A DNA stretch of 64,000 nucleotides. Source: Patella vulgata (lineage: Eukaryota; Mollusca; Gastropoda; Patellidae). Below the pieces are notes generated by a model, which made no database searches, was not told the DNA's origin, and worked only from the letters and a program-made list of their open reading frames with translations. A program made the translations under genes and the position numbers. Location: NCBI RefSeq assembly GCF_932274485.2, contig NC_065881.2:14356613-14420612 (forward strand). The letters run 5' to 3'. Positions 43,104 through 54,172 of this stretch are shown here, one piece after another; within the stretch, counting starts at the first letter, position 1; each line of letters starts with the position of its first letter.

Positions 43104-43372
43104 TTGTTGTTCTTAGCGTTTAACGTCCGCTTCCACCGAAGGTGATATCGCAGACAAGTTCATTTTAATGATCTTAGCGCACGCGCAGGGGTCTTTGCTG
43201 TGGGAGGAAACCGGAGTACCCGGAGTAAACCCACGAGGTTGAGAAGGAGCCCCTATCTCCAAGCCACATACGCTCACACCTGGGATCGAAACCACAACCG
43301 CAAGCCAGAGGTGACCGGCCAACTAGAGGTCGGAGCGTGACACTCTAGACCACTAGGCCATCCCAACCCCCC
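43104..43372 (-). mobile_element. SINE-C copy
   Basis: Reading in reverse: A-box-like GGGATGGCCTAGTGGTCTAG, B-box-like GGTTTCGATCCCAGG, core GGTACTCCGGTTTCCTCCCA (shared with SINE-A), GATATCACCTTCGGTGGAAG, and 3' end GCGGACGTTAAACGCTAAG with an AAC-repeat tail. It has a different head and tail from SINE-A but a related core. Confidence 0.85.
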
Positions 43373-43792
43373 TTGCGCCGTGGTTCTTATATTCTGTATT
43401 TATAGCACCGTTATATATCAGAGTTTTTACACTGACGTCCGTGCTATTATCAAGCACCGTTATGAAATGACACTATGTCTACACTGTGGTCCGTGCTATT
43501 TCACAAGGTTCTATTATCAAGTAAGACTAAAAATATATATTTGTTAAGGTCAACTCAATTTTCGTCAAGGTTGCTGAGATGTAAATATAGTCAGGGCACG
43601 TGATTGTAAGCTAGATTGTAGGTTATTTTGGGGAGAGGTTCAGTCTCCACATAAGCACTGACCTAGGATGATGAAAATTTGGTTCATGATATTTCCTAAT
43701 TTAATTAATAATACATGCAATATATTACATTAATATACATAGTTGGTTTCACTGTTTTTTTGGTGTTGGTGGCGCTGATGGTCTTTCTTCGG
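43373..43792. other. Unassigned sequence
   Basis: Two similar short blocks around GTGCTATTATCAAG and CGTGCTATTTCACAAG (43440-43515). No gene. Confidence 0.4.
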
Positions 43793-43892
43793 TCAGTTTA
43801 TATACATTCATATTACAGTATTATATGTGTTGCGACCCACTTTTGTCAATTTCTAGGTCCCAAATGTTAGCGATTTAGCTCCTTTAATCAAG
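43793..43892 (-). mobile_element. MITE-1 terminal fragment
   Basis: CAGTTTATATACATTCATAT to GCGATTTAGCTCCTTTAA. Confidence 0.75.
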
Positions 43893-46130
43893 TGGGCCAG
43901 TTTCATGGTGTAGAGAACTTAGTAGGCTTGTAAAATTAATTTTAGAATTATTGAAAATGTATATTTTATAGGAAAATGTTTGTAAGTGAATGGAGAATGA
44001 TTAAAGGAAATGTTTAAATGATAACGTGTACATTCTATGCTAAAATGATAAAAATGTATAATAATGTGTAAGTGGATGTGAAATGGAATAAAGTATTGAT
44101 TTGAACTGTCTTTCAGTGAACTGTTTTAATCCTCTGGTAGACCCTTAATTAATCCTAACTAATCCCCATTGTTACATCGTTAATTGTTAATTAATCCCTT
44201 AACAAAGGAACTGGCATAGTGGGGGTAAATCGACGAAACATCAATTAATCACCGCTTGGATCAATCATTAGGAGTAAATAATTACTTGACATAGGCTTTA
44301 TATATATCATTCACAATTATCAATCAACTAATCATTAATCTAAGACAACTGATTAGTATTATTCATTGACGCGATCCGGATTATTGGCGGCCAGTTGATT
44401 AATTTATAGTATCCCGCCACGTGATTGGCACTCAATAATGGTTAGTCCAGGATAAATACGATTAGAATTTTAAGATTTTTTCCGGCAGTTCTCAAAAAGA
44501 ATCGCCAGTACCGCAAAACATTATCGCCAAAATCAAATTTTAATCGCCACTTTCATATTTTTATCGCAAATTGCGACAGTATGAGCCCTGCTTCGGTGTC
44601 GCTTGTGTTATTCTTGTATTTTGGTTTCTAAAGAAAAAAGCATAAATTTGAGGCTATCGGGGGAGAGCCACATTGTGTGTTTCCTACTAGGGAGTTTTTC
44701 CCCACTATCCCGGGGTTAGGGCTAGGGATTCTTATAACTAGCTGATTTCATTTACTAAGGGTTAGGGCTAGGGTTCGATATATTCTTTGCTTTGGGTTAG
44801 GGCGAGGACTGGTGTTATTTAGTCTGATTTACTGTGCACTATGATGTCTTTCAGATTTTTATTTTTAGAATATGTGTAGCACCACCATGGGTCTTTCTGT
44901 CAGACGTGCAGAGCGGGCCATTCCAAAACCGGTCTCCACCTCCGGCGTGTATGCATCTTTTCTTACTACATATCTTAGTAGCCTCGTGATCGTCTAGTAT
45001 TTTCTTCTTATCTGTCTCAGTTAGTTAAGACGTTTGTTTTACCAGGAATAAAATTCGTTTTCACATTTTATATATCATAGCTGCTTACATTTCGTACAAT
45101 GCATAATAGAATAAAGTTATTCTCTTAAACCTCATCCAGCCAGACTCGCTGGGCGCGTCTGCTTATAGAAACTGCTACATCATATGGTCTAGGAACTCAG
45201 ATGGTAATCTCTCCGGAATCTAATGAAAATCTGCCTTAAAAATTTGCCACGATTTCTTTTATAGGACCATTGGACAGACTAGGCTATTCATGACCCTGAA
45301 CCTGTGCAATTACTGATATGATTGGCTACTTAAGTCAAATGACGCAATTAGTAAATTTCTAATCACGTGAAATACATGATATTCTCATTCTCACAGAACC
45401 AGCTAATGTTTACCAATTTATAACTCTTTTTATATAACAATATGTCATTCATTCACTTACTTGATTTAAGTACATATACCGTATGTGAATCTAATAATTT
45501 GCCAAAGATATTAATTAATTCAATGCTACTAATTTAAAGAGCAAAATTTCTACAAAAGTGTTACATTTGCAATTATACGTTTCTTTTTGAAGATTTTCGG
45601 GTGATTTTCTTAGAGATCAGTATAGTGTTTTCTGATGATTTTGGATGTACTTGCTGATGTTTCGTTAAATGGAACTACAAAACTACAAAATGTTTATAAT
45701 CTTTTATTTTTTTCATATATTTTTTTATTTTTATAGAGTGGTATCCTTTGTCAAGCGATGATAGTCTGACTTAAGTGAAACTTTCAGGCCTATTTATACC
45801 CATCAATAAGAGTCTACACTGACGTCCGTTCTATTATAAATCTGATGAATTTTCTCAACAGTACTTCTAAACTATTATGTTAAAGATAATGGTCGATTGA
45901 TTAACTTATATCAGACTATTTACATCACAATGGCAACTTTGAAACTATTCGAGCGATAATAACAGAGAACAGATTCTCTTTACAAAAAGGTTACACGACA
46001 TTAAAATGTCACAAGTTACAGACATGCAAACAAGATCAACATAACAGCAAGTGAGCAAAGTGAATTACTAAAAGTAACGATTAGCTAATTGGCTGTTATT
46101 CTAAACAGATGAATTTTCAATTTAGTCTTA
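43893..46130. other. Repeat-poor 2.2-kb region
   Basis: The quietest stretch of the window, without SINE-A, SINE-B or recognised MITEs. Noted inside: GGGTTAGGGCTAGGG twice (44713, 44759), and a possible hAT-type end near 44570-44590 (TGCGACAGTATGAGCCCTGC) preceded by ATCGCCA-rich repeats. No exon with a convincing frame was seen. Confidence 0.4.
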
Positions 46131-46151
46131 AAGGTGCGTTGTGTAAGAGCC

Positions 46152-46414
46152 GGGGGTTGGATGGCTGAATGGTTATCACAAAGTCTGTCATTGAGTCGAC
46201 TGGCGTCGTTTCGAATCCTCTGTTGTACGTGACAAGGAGTAGGGTCGCCTGTCCAACCTCGTGGGTTTTCCCCGGGTCCTCCGGTTTCCTCCCACTGCTA
46301 AAGAGCCATACGCGCAAGCGAATTATTGAAATAAAATTAAAACCATATGTTAGTCCCGAAATGACCTAGTTTGTGTCGAGTGGACGTTAAACCCCATTTC
46401 TCTCTCATTCTCTC
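46152..46414 (+). mobile_element. SINE-A in MITE-2, 12-bp duplication
   Basis: TGTGTAAGAGCC is repeated exactly at 46140-46151 and 46415-46426. Part of the head is deleted (GGTTATCACAAAGTCTG). Confidence 0.93.
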
Positions 46415-46662
46415 TGTGTAAGAGCCAAATCTGCATACTGCAGATCTTTATTTCGGCTTCAAATGGTAGTTTAGACATTTATTCATATGGCAAGCCTATA
46501 ATCAACTCTCTAGACCATAGGGTAGTTCAGAATTAAATGAATTGAAACCCCAGGGCCATTTAATAATGTAATTTAAAGATGGATAATCGTGAATTAGCTT
46601 CTCAAGTAACGTTGCTACGATAATAAACAATCTACGCCACATCCTCAAGCTCTTTATCTAAA

Positions 46663-46905
46663 AATGGGGTTAACGTCCTCTCGGCACTTACTAGGTCATT
46701 TCGGGACTAACATATGGTTCAATTTTATTTCATAAATTCGCTATCGCGTAGGGGTCTTTAGAAGTGGGAGGAAACAGGAGGACAGGTGACCACCCTACTC
46801 CTTGTCACGTACACATGGGGAATCGAAACCACGTCACTTTACTCAATAACAGACCTTATGATCAAACGCGCACGCGTTGACCCTTCGGCCACCCCACCCC
46901 CTCTA
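46663..46905 (-). mobile_element. SINE-A in the other end of MITE-2
   Basis: Flanks TCTAAA on both sides indicate a short or eroded duplication. Core partly deleted (GGAGGACAGGTGACC). Confidence 0.85.
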
Positions 46906-46927
46906 AAGCTTACATAATGCGTGTTTA

Positions 46928-47248
46928 AATATAGTGACAGCCATGCAACTTCTTAAATCATCAGTATATTTGAACTCTTATATAGTCCTGATTTTTGCGG
47001 TTTCTAAGCCCTTCCGAGGAACTAGACGCTGTTCCTTGCATCCCCTAGACGCGGGTTGTTTACTTTTATAAGTAGTTGCTCTTTGAAGTGTGTGTACACA
47101 ATTTATATTTTCATAAATGATCGATGCAGTAGTCCTAGTTCTGTACGCAGTCCGTGAAATGATTATTATATCTCTATCACTGTTCAATGAACTGATTAAT
47201 TCCGCCAAGATAAAACACAATATGATGATTATATCTTTGAAAATAAAA
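46928..47248. other. Unassigned sequence
   Basis: No element recognised; the 80-residue minus frame at 46978-47220 lacks recognisable features. Confidence 0.4.
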
Positions 47249-47340
47249 TGAAATGGGGTTTAACGTCCTACTTGGCTGCATCAACTGGGTTAAATAATGT
47301 AGACGGGTATACGTCATGCAGTCAGCTACGAGAACGTAAC
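47249..47340 (-). mobile_element. SINE-B tail end, cut by hAT-like element
   Basis: AAATGAAATGGGGTTTAACG to ATGCAGTCAGCTACGAG, then CAGGGTCGGATCC. Confidence 0.78.
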
Positions 47341-47725
47341 CAGGGTCGGATCCAGGAATTTTTGCAGGAGGGGGTTTGCCAGGTAACTGTTAAGAAAATT
47401 TGACAGTTGACAATCCATAATGACATCTTCGTCTCCAAATTAAGTAGGCATACAGACACACTTAGCTTTTCAAAAATTATATATACATGTATACAACACC
47501 CCGTTTTACGACAATTTTTATAATGAAGTTAACAGGATCACATTGTGATTGATTTCATTGATGCAAAGCATTAATTGTGATATCACATAATGTCTATATC
47601 ATCATCTCGCGCTTAGAATGCCTATCCCATGCCACAAACTGATGATAAGCAAACGACCGTTACACCTTTCTCATAAAAAGTGTAGTTTTACAAAAGGTTT
47701 TATGTAGCTGAGCCCCTTGTGACTA
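47341..47725. mobile_element. hAT-like element F, copy 2
   Basis: CAGGGTCGGATCCAGGAA left end. The interior to GTTTTATGTAGCTGAGCCCC matches copy 1 in reverse. No transposase frame. Confidence 0.6.
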
Positions 47726-47917
47726 AAAAAGGTTGAGATATACTGTGATATGTCTGTTTCTAGCTACGACTGGGTGCCTTTAGTTTCACCTGGCAAACTT
47801 AATTTCTTTATTAATTACAAATAAGTTAATTTTATACTATTTGGACTAATTAAACATACTCAACCCAATGTAGTGACACAATTTTCATTCATCTGCAAAT
47901 ATTTTCACTAAAGTTAA
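47726..47917. other. Unassigned spacer
   Basis: Nothing recognised. Confidence 0.35.
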
Positions 47918-48206
47918 ACGTACATTATGCAAGAGTTAAATCTGCCTATTGCTGGTCTTTCTTCAGGCCTTAAAATTTAAGTTAAATGTTCTCTAAATTA
48001 TTAATTAGACATTAATTAACTTATCCATACCATAATCAACTCTCGATGTCATCGTTAGCATGTGATATTTAGTGGATTTGAATATATTTTGTGAGGGATA
48101 ATTTAACGTAAAAATCGATAATCTGAAAAAAAATTTAAGCATGTGTTATCATTATCTATGTTATAACTATTATAGCTCTTTATCTTACCCAATGCCCCTT
48201 TAATCA
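47918..48206 (-). mobile_element. MITE-2, slightly shortened
   Basis: ACGTACATTATGCAAGAGTT to CTTACCCAATGCCCCTTTAA, with the middle reduced. Confidence 0.8.
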
Positions 48207-48424
48207 AGCGTTGTTTTTATCAAAATTAACATGGACATTCATAATTACGGTACATTGTGGTTTTATAGCTAATATCTTGATTGGCTGGTGTACACAACAT
48301 ATATTTAGCCCCGCCCTCATGACCTTATGTCAAACCTATTCCGTCAGACCTTTTCCGTTTTAAATTGTCGATAAAAGCCAGCTATTTTCGCTTTGATTTA
48401 AAAGAGGTGGTTTGTACCCGTGTC

Positions 48425-48625
48425 AGGTAGGATTATACGCTGTCCCTTGTCAGGCCTCCGGCCCTGCACCACTGGCATGGAGGAACCACGCAGGAAAATC
48501 CCGATGAACTTTCTAAGCAGGGATAAAACGCCATGCGGTCTAGGTCAACTGCCGGTTGGACAATTGCCGGCGAGGACAATTGCCCGCGAGGACAACTGTC
48601 GGCAGGACAACTGCCGAACATTTTA
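48425..48625. repeat. SINE-B fragment plus 17-18 bp minisatellite
   Basis: 48425-48530 holds GCTGTCCCTTGTCAGGCCTC (SINE-B, minus). From 48545 there are four units like GGACAACTGCCGGCGA. An inverted version of the unit (GGCAATTGTCTGTCGGCAG) appears at about 49877. Confidence 0.7.
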
Positions 48626-48639
48626 TTATTTTTTTATTA

Positions 48640-48870
48640 TTATAGTTTATAACTGTTGATTATATTGCCAGTGATTTTAATTGTTCTATTTAGTATAGTT
48701 TATTAAATGATAAATGAGGCAACAGTTATAAACTATACTTAAAAAAATGTATATATATGTAATCGTTATAAAAACATAACTGTTAATCTTATTGCCAATG
48801 GTTTCATTGGGTTTTTTTTTAAAGTATAGTTTATTAATTGATGGATGGGCACAATACATGTAATCATTAT
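48640..48870. repeat. Diverged direct duplication, about 100 bp
   Basis: AACTGTTGATTATATTGCCAG with AGTATAGTTTATTAAATGAT at 48650-48715 recurs as AACTGTTAATCTTATTGCCA with AGTATAGTTTATTAATTGAT at 48778-48842. Confidence 0.65.
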
Positions 48871-48944
48871 CAAAATACAGACACTGCACAGCATGTGTTA
48901 AGTAAACAGAACCTGTGTGAGAATAATAAAGAATATTTAATTAT

Positions 48945-49339
48945 TAAAGATACATTATGGGAGATTCGATAACGAGTTGGCAGTTCTCACTATAATAGTT
49001 AAAAACTAGATAACGTAAAGGCAATTTGCTGAAAATTTCATTCAAATTGATCCACTATGAACCGAAAACTAAGCGAATGCAATTTCTGCCTAGCCTCGGT
49101 CATCATTACTAAAGTCAGTACGATAAACAGAATAGTCTCGATTATCCATTTAATCGAGAAGGAAAGTTATGCGGTAAATCGGCTCACAATCCACTTAAGA
49201 TCGCAGGCTAGCGATGCCATCTAGAGTTGATTATGGTCTGGATAAGTTAATTAATGTCTAATTAATAATTTAGATAACATTTCAGGCCTAAAGAAAGACC
49301 TGCAATAGATAGATTTAGCTCTTGCATAATGTATGTTTA
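48945..49339 (+). mobile_element. MITE-2 reference copy, 395 bp
   Basis: TTAAAGATACATTATGGGAG at the left and CTTGCATAATGTATGTTTAAA at the right form inverted termini. No transposase; family unassigned. Confidence 0.88.
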
Positions 49340-49806
49340 AAGTAACTAAGTCTCTAACTCAGTATCATACAAAGTCTTCGACATCGAAACACGAATTATT
49401 TGTCAATTGAAATTAACATTCGCCTTGTGATCTTACCGGGAAAAGATGGGCTTCCGATATCCAATATTTAAGACAAAATAAACATCTTACCATTGGTACA
49501 CGAATCTTGTACCATAATGCGTTTCAGCGCCATTTGTAACAAGGGACTCGAAGAACGAGGCTACACATATTCCACAAGTCATGTCAAACGGTGACGCCAT
49601 GTTCTTATCTGGGGAGCATGCGCAATAAATACTATCGTTGTCAACTGGAATAACCAGACGCTAGAGATTGTCATTTCTGGCGTATTTCGCTGAATATGAC
49701 CGATTGAATGTCAGTCAGTTTATACATTCATATTACATTATTATATGCGTTGTGACCCATTAGTGTCAATTTCTAGGTGCCAAATATTAGCGATTTAGTT
49801 CCTTTA
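49335..49806 (-). mobile_element. MITE-1, full copy fused to MITE-2
   Basis: Starts TTTAAAGTAACTAAGTCTCT, sharing TTTAAA with the MITE-2 on its left, and ends GCGATTTAGTTCCTTTAA. Confidence 0.87.
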
Positions 49807-50405
49807 AGTATTGGTTATTTTTAATAAAAAGGACATAAACACAGAAAAACAAATGATATCATCGACAGTTGTCCCGCAGGCAATTGTCTGTCGGCAGTTG
49901 TTCTGTTCCCAGCGTCATGTGGACCCAGACATGTGTACTGTGATGAGTTATATCTGGAGGTTTATTAACTATTTGAAAATTACTACATTGTTGAAGATCC
50001 CAAGGAGCTTATCTCGAATTCCAACTGTCAATGCTTTTTTACGTGCACTACTTTCTAAATCTTCGTGAACTTTTCGTTTAATAGGTAAATCTATATATGT
50101 CTCAGTATTTGATTCAGGTAAAATCTATACATACCTATTTGATTCGGGTAAAATCAATGGATTTATAACTTCGTGTAGTTAATCAGCATGTTGATCTAAC
50201 TGGTATTAGCCTAAACTGATTCTGATAATTAGGAATTTACCCACAAGGGAAATGTTATATAGTAACTAATCCTGTTCCATAATCCCATTCAGATATCCTG
50301 AAAGACAGTAATGTTTATAAAACATAGTACAGGAGGACCGCACCACACATTCCAGAAGGCACCATACGGAGAAGAGACACTGGCGTTGTAGGCTATACGA
50401 ACAAG
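49807..50405. other. Unassigned, with small repeats
   Basis: GGTAAAATCTATACATACC duplicated near 50118-50155. The 85-residue frame at 49811 overlaps the inverted minisatellite motif and a SINE-B scrap and is not credible. Confidence 0.4.
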
Positions 50406-50409
50406 ATCA

Positions 50410-50690
50410 GATCAAATGGGGTTTAACGTCCGAATGGACTCATAAAGACGGACATACGTCATACAGTGTGCTATATGACGGCAATTTTGGCCGGACAGCG
50501 GCAGAACGGTCTACACTTGTTTCGAATTGCAACTGTCAAGTGTTCTCTTATGTGCGCGCCAGAGTGTACACGAGACCTCAGTGCTTCGCCCCATCTGATC
50601 GCCTAGACGCGGTTCCTTGCCAGACCTTCCGTCCTGCTTTCAGTATTTACAAGATATGACGAACTGAATATTTCGCAGCATTCGGCACCC
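50410..50690 (-). mobile_element. SINE-B, diverged
   Basis: AATGGGGTTTAACGTCCGAA, AGACGGACATACGTCATACA and GCCAGAGTGTACACGAGACC. Confidence 0.8.
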
Positions 50691-50695
50691 ACGGC

Positions 50696-50715
50696 AGAGA
50701 GAGAGAGAGAGAGAG

Positions 50716-50749
<34 letters not shown>

Positions 50750-50943
50750 AATTAACGTCCACTCGACACAAACTAGGTCATTTCGGGACTAACATATGGT
50801 TTAATTTTATTTCAATAATTCGCTTGCACGTAGGGGTCTTTAGCAGTGGGAGGAAACCGGGGATTCGAAACCACGCCAGTTAACTCAATGACAAGCCATA
50901 TGGTACAATGCGCACGTGCTAACCATTCAGCCATCCAACCCCC
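50696..50943 (-). mobile_element. SINE-A with microhomology deletion
   Basis: Long (GA)n tail (50696-50747). The core runs GGGAGGAAACCGG straight into GGATTCGAAACC: the segment between two AACCGG copies is missing. Confidence 0.9.
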
Positions 50944-51180
50944 TTTTTTGTTTCTTAATCAAATGTAATTAATAATATGTTCAAGGGGACAAGACAAACC
51001 CACTCACAGGACACAATATAATGTGCAGACACCTCAAACAACACACGTACATATATCAATTGTCCATGCGCTGTACAGTACAGTCCCGGGACTGTAGAGA
51101 CACAGGTTTTACTCTAAATGAAAAATAAACTAAAACAAGGGGAGTAATCCACTTGAGTAAATGTATGGATGGTTTAAGAA
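50944..51180. other. Unassigned spacer
   Basis: Nothing recognised. Confidence 0.35.
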
Positions 51181-51505
51181 ATGAAATGAAGTGAAATGGG
51201 GGTTTAACGTCCTACTGTTCTGCTCCGTCTGGGCTAATGAAGACGGGCATACGCCGTACAGTGTGCTATGGGGGAGATTTTGCCCGGACAGTGGCACCAC
51301 GGCCTACTCTTATATCGAATTCCAACTGGCAAGGGATCTTTTACCTGCACGCCAATTTGAACACGGGACCTCGGGTTTTCGTCCCATCCGAACGACTAGA
51401 CAGCTGTCCTTGTCAGGCCCTCCATCCTAGAATGGTTTAAACATTGTTGTTAGTTAGTTGTATTTTACGTCCGCTTCCACAGAGGTGATATCGCAGACAA
51501 GCAGC
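51181..51505 (-). mobile_element. SINE-B (head lost) next to a SINE-C fragment
   Basis: SINE-B from AAATGAAGTGAAATGGGGG to GTCAGGCCCTCCATCCTAGA (51432). SINE-C 3' end TTTTACGTCCGCTTCCACAG with GTGATATCGCAGACAAGC at 51459-51505. Confidence 0.82.
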
Positions 51506-52340
51506 GAAAAGATAGATATTGTTTAAAAATGCAAAATGATGGCCAGTGGCTTTAATTTATTATAGATTGAACATGTTGGGCGTTGTCAGGTAAACAAATT
51601 ATTTTTGGCGGTCATATTTGAATCGTTAAACACTCCTCTGCTATTATGGCTCTACGTCAATACGGGTCAATCTGAAATGGGTATAATTTTATAGAATCTC
51701 TTATCATGCTCCACGTGCTTCTGATGACTGTAATTATCTGCCCCTATTATCTATAATTATATTAATAACACTGATTATCTCCCCTTAGTGTCATGTTGAT
51801 AATTGTTATTATTGAAACATCCTTATCTCCAGTTTAACCAAATATCGAACTCTTATTAAGGCCTCTGTTATACTATAATGGACAATTTTAGGCTTTAATA
51901 TTATAGCCTCTGATACCCAGACTCTCACTAATAGCCTCTTCTAAATATTCATTAAGGTCCGCTGTTACACTGCGGTGGACATCTATGGAAGATCAAACAG
52001 CTCATTATTCGATGTTCTTAATTCTTAGTTCGAAATAAAGAGCTGTTTGGTCTTCCATAGACATCGCCATGCTTTTATTATCGTCTTGTTACCTGGAATA
52101 TCACTGACAGCTGCTCATTATTATCTCGACTTTCACTTAAAGCTATGGTGGATATCGCCATACTTTTATTATAGTCTGTGTTATCTAGACTCTCACTCGT
52201 GGTTATCGCTATTCTGTTACCTGGACCCTCACTAACAGCTGCTCATTTAACGTCTCACTTTTTAGCATCGACCGGGCTATGGTGGACATCGCTGGGCTTT
52301 ATTATAGCCTCTTTTACCTAGATCCTCTCTATTAGCTTCC
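51506..52340. repeat. Degenerate tandem repeat in unassigned DNA
   Basis: From about 51840, loose units contain TATTATAGCCTCT, ACTCTCACTAATAG, GGTGGACATCGC and CAGCTGCTCATT. AAGAGCTGTTTGGTCTTCCATA near 52037 is inverted relative to TATGGAAGATCAAACAGCTC near 51984. Confidence 0.55.
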
Positions 52341-52544
52341 CATTCTTTGAAATAGAATGAGAGTTAACGTTCGTCTTTTATGCATCAGCTGGGATAATGA
52401 AGACACGGCGATTCTTATCAATATTCATTGTTTACATTATAGTTGTCATGGCTACATTTTTATTTTAGCCTATGTTACCTATGGTGTTTCACTACTAGAC
52501 GACGTCCTTTACCATGTACACCTGACAAGAACAAAAACAAGCTG

Positions 52545-52800
52545 GACACATTCGCGGCCTAGATCACGAGGTCTGCCATTGAGTCAAGTGGCATGGTTTT
52601 GAATCCCCGCTTGTACGTGACAAGGAGTAGATTCGTCTGTCTAACCGTGTGGGTTTCTCCTGATCCTCCGGTTTTCTCCCACTGCTGCTACCCCCCCCCC
52701 TCCGCCACGAGCAAGCTAATTATTGAAATAAAACTGAACCATATGCTAGTCCCAAAATGACTTAGTTTGTGTCGTGTTGACGTTAAACCCCATTTCTCTC
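52545..52800 (+). mobile_element. SINE-A, head eroded
   Basis: TCACGAGGTCTGCCATTGAG, CCTCCGGTTTTCTCCCACTG and GTGTTGACGTTAAACCCCAT. Confidence 0.85.
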
Positions 52801-52814
52801 ACACATACACATTC

Positions 52815-53020
52815 GTGACCAACACCGGTATGGAACACGGACAACCAGGTTAGTGATACACACTGAGCCACCGCGGCACCTCGGTGGCTCCTCAACCGGT
52901 AAGAAAATCTGCGTGGGTAGTCGGGTTTTTTTTTTGTCATTTGTTTAACGTTCCACTGTTCTGTACCGACTATGCTAATAAAGACGGTCATACGCCATAC
53001 AGTGTGCTATGAGAGAATTT
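52815..53020 (-). mobile_element. SINE-B fragments
   Basis: A head scrap (GTGATACACACTGAGCCACC) and, separately, a tail-side piece (GTTTAACGTTCCACTGTTCT to ATACAGTGTGCTATGAGAG). Confidence 0.65.
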
Positions 53021-53299
53021 TTCTCATTTTCTCATTGAGCCATCATGGCATCTCAACCGAATCATAAACTGAAAAGCGTGGGTTGTCGTTTTATTCGTTT
53101 GTTGACTAAGACAGTTGTTGTGTGAAAATGACAATAACAAGTTCAACCATTGTGTGTGAGCTATAAACAACAAGTTAATGTATTTTAAAACCGTTTTAAA
53201 ATCATAAAATCTATAATTATTGAAAGATATGATCACACCCACAGGTAAGTGCTTTTTGATGATCATGTGGAAATCAATAGCGAGGGAGGAAGAGAGGTG

Positions 53300-53341
<42 letters not shown>

Positions 53342-53585
53342 AACGCCCACGAGTTTAATTAGTTGATTTTGGGACTAACGAATGGTTCGATCTTATTTCA
53401 ATAATTCGCTTGCGCGTAGGAATCTTTAGCAGTTGGAGGAAACCAGAGGACGAGGAGAAAATCCAAGAGGTTGGACAGGCGACCCTACCCCTTGTCACGT
53501 ACAAGCGGGGAATCGAAACCTTGCCACTTGATTTAATGACAGACCTTGTGATTCCACGCTCATCCGTTAACCATTCGACCCCACA
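53300..53585 (-). mobile_element. SINE-A within a flanking direct repeat
   Basis: (GA)n tail, TTTCAATAATTCGCTTGCGC, full core. TTTGATGATYATGTGRAAAT lies on both sides (about 53257 and 53611), more distant than a normal target duplication. Confidence 0.83.
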
Positions 53586-53766
53586 TCAATATATTATAGT
53601 CTTACAAGTTTGATGATTATGTGAAAATCAATATCTTACGACATGTTTGATGCCATTGTTGTGTCTGAGTTATAAAAAATGTATCATGTATAATAGCTAT
53701 TACCTTCACTGACGTTACATCGCTAACGGATGCAATAAAATCATGGTTAAAATTACGAGAGCTTAT

Positions 53767-53770
<4 letters not shown>

Positions 53771-53814
<44 letters not shown>

Positions 53815-54060
53815 ACGTCCACTTGACACAAACTAGGTCATTTCGGGAGACCTGACGTATGATACACAGTTTCATTGCAATAATGCGCTTAGGGATATTA
53901 GCAGTGGGAGGAAAACGGAGGACCCGGAGAAAATCTACTAGGTTGGACAGGCGACCCTACTTCTTGTCACGTACAATCTGAGAAACGGAACGACGCCATT
54001 TGACTCAATGACAGACCTCATGATTTAAAGCGTAAGCGTTAGACCATTTAGCCCTCCGCT
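53771..54060 (-). mobile_element. SINE-A, diverged
   Basis: (GA)n 53771-53810, AACGTCCACTTGACACAAAC, GGAGGACCCGGAGAAAATC and eroded head. Confidence 0.85.
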
Positions 54061-54172
54061 ATTCCCCCACGGCTTTTTTTTTTTACTAAAACACTGCATT
54101 TTAGTTAGTTCAATATGTTTGAAGGGAGCCAGTGGGTATATAAGACGCTGGCTCGCTAGCCTGGAGGTCGCG

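Larger units (their letters stand above)
46131..46927 (-). mobile_element. MITE-2 hosting two SINE-A insertions
   Basis: MITE-2 starts CTTAAAGGTGCGTTGTGTAA, continues between the SINEs (46427-46662), and ends AAGCTTACATAATGCGTGTT. Without the SINEs it is about 290 bp. Confidence 0.88.

Noticed and set aside
44713-44775. Interstitial telomere repeat (GGGTTAGGG)
   Set aside because: Only two short matches mixed with GGGCTAGGG and unrelated bases; not an array.
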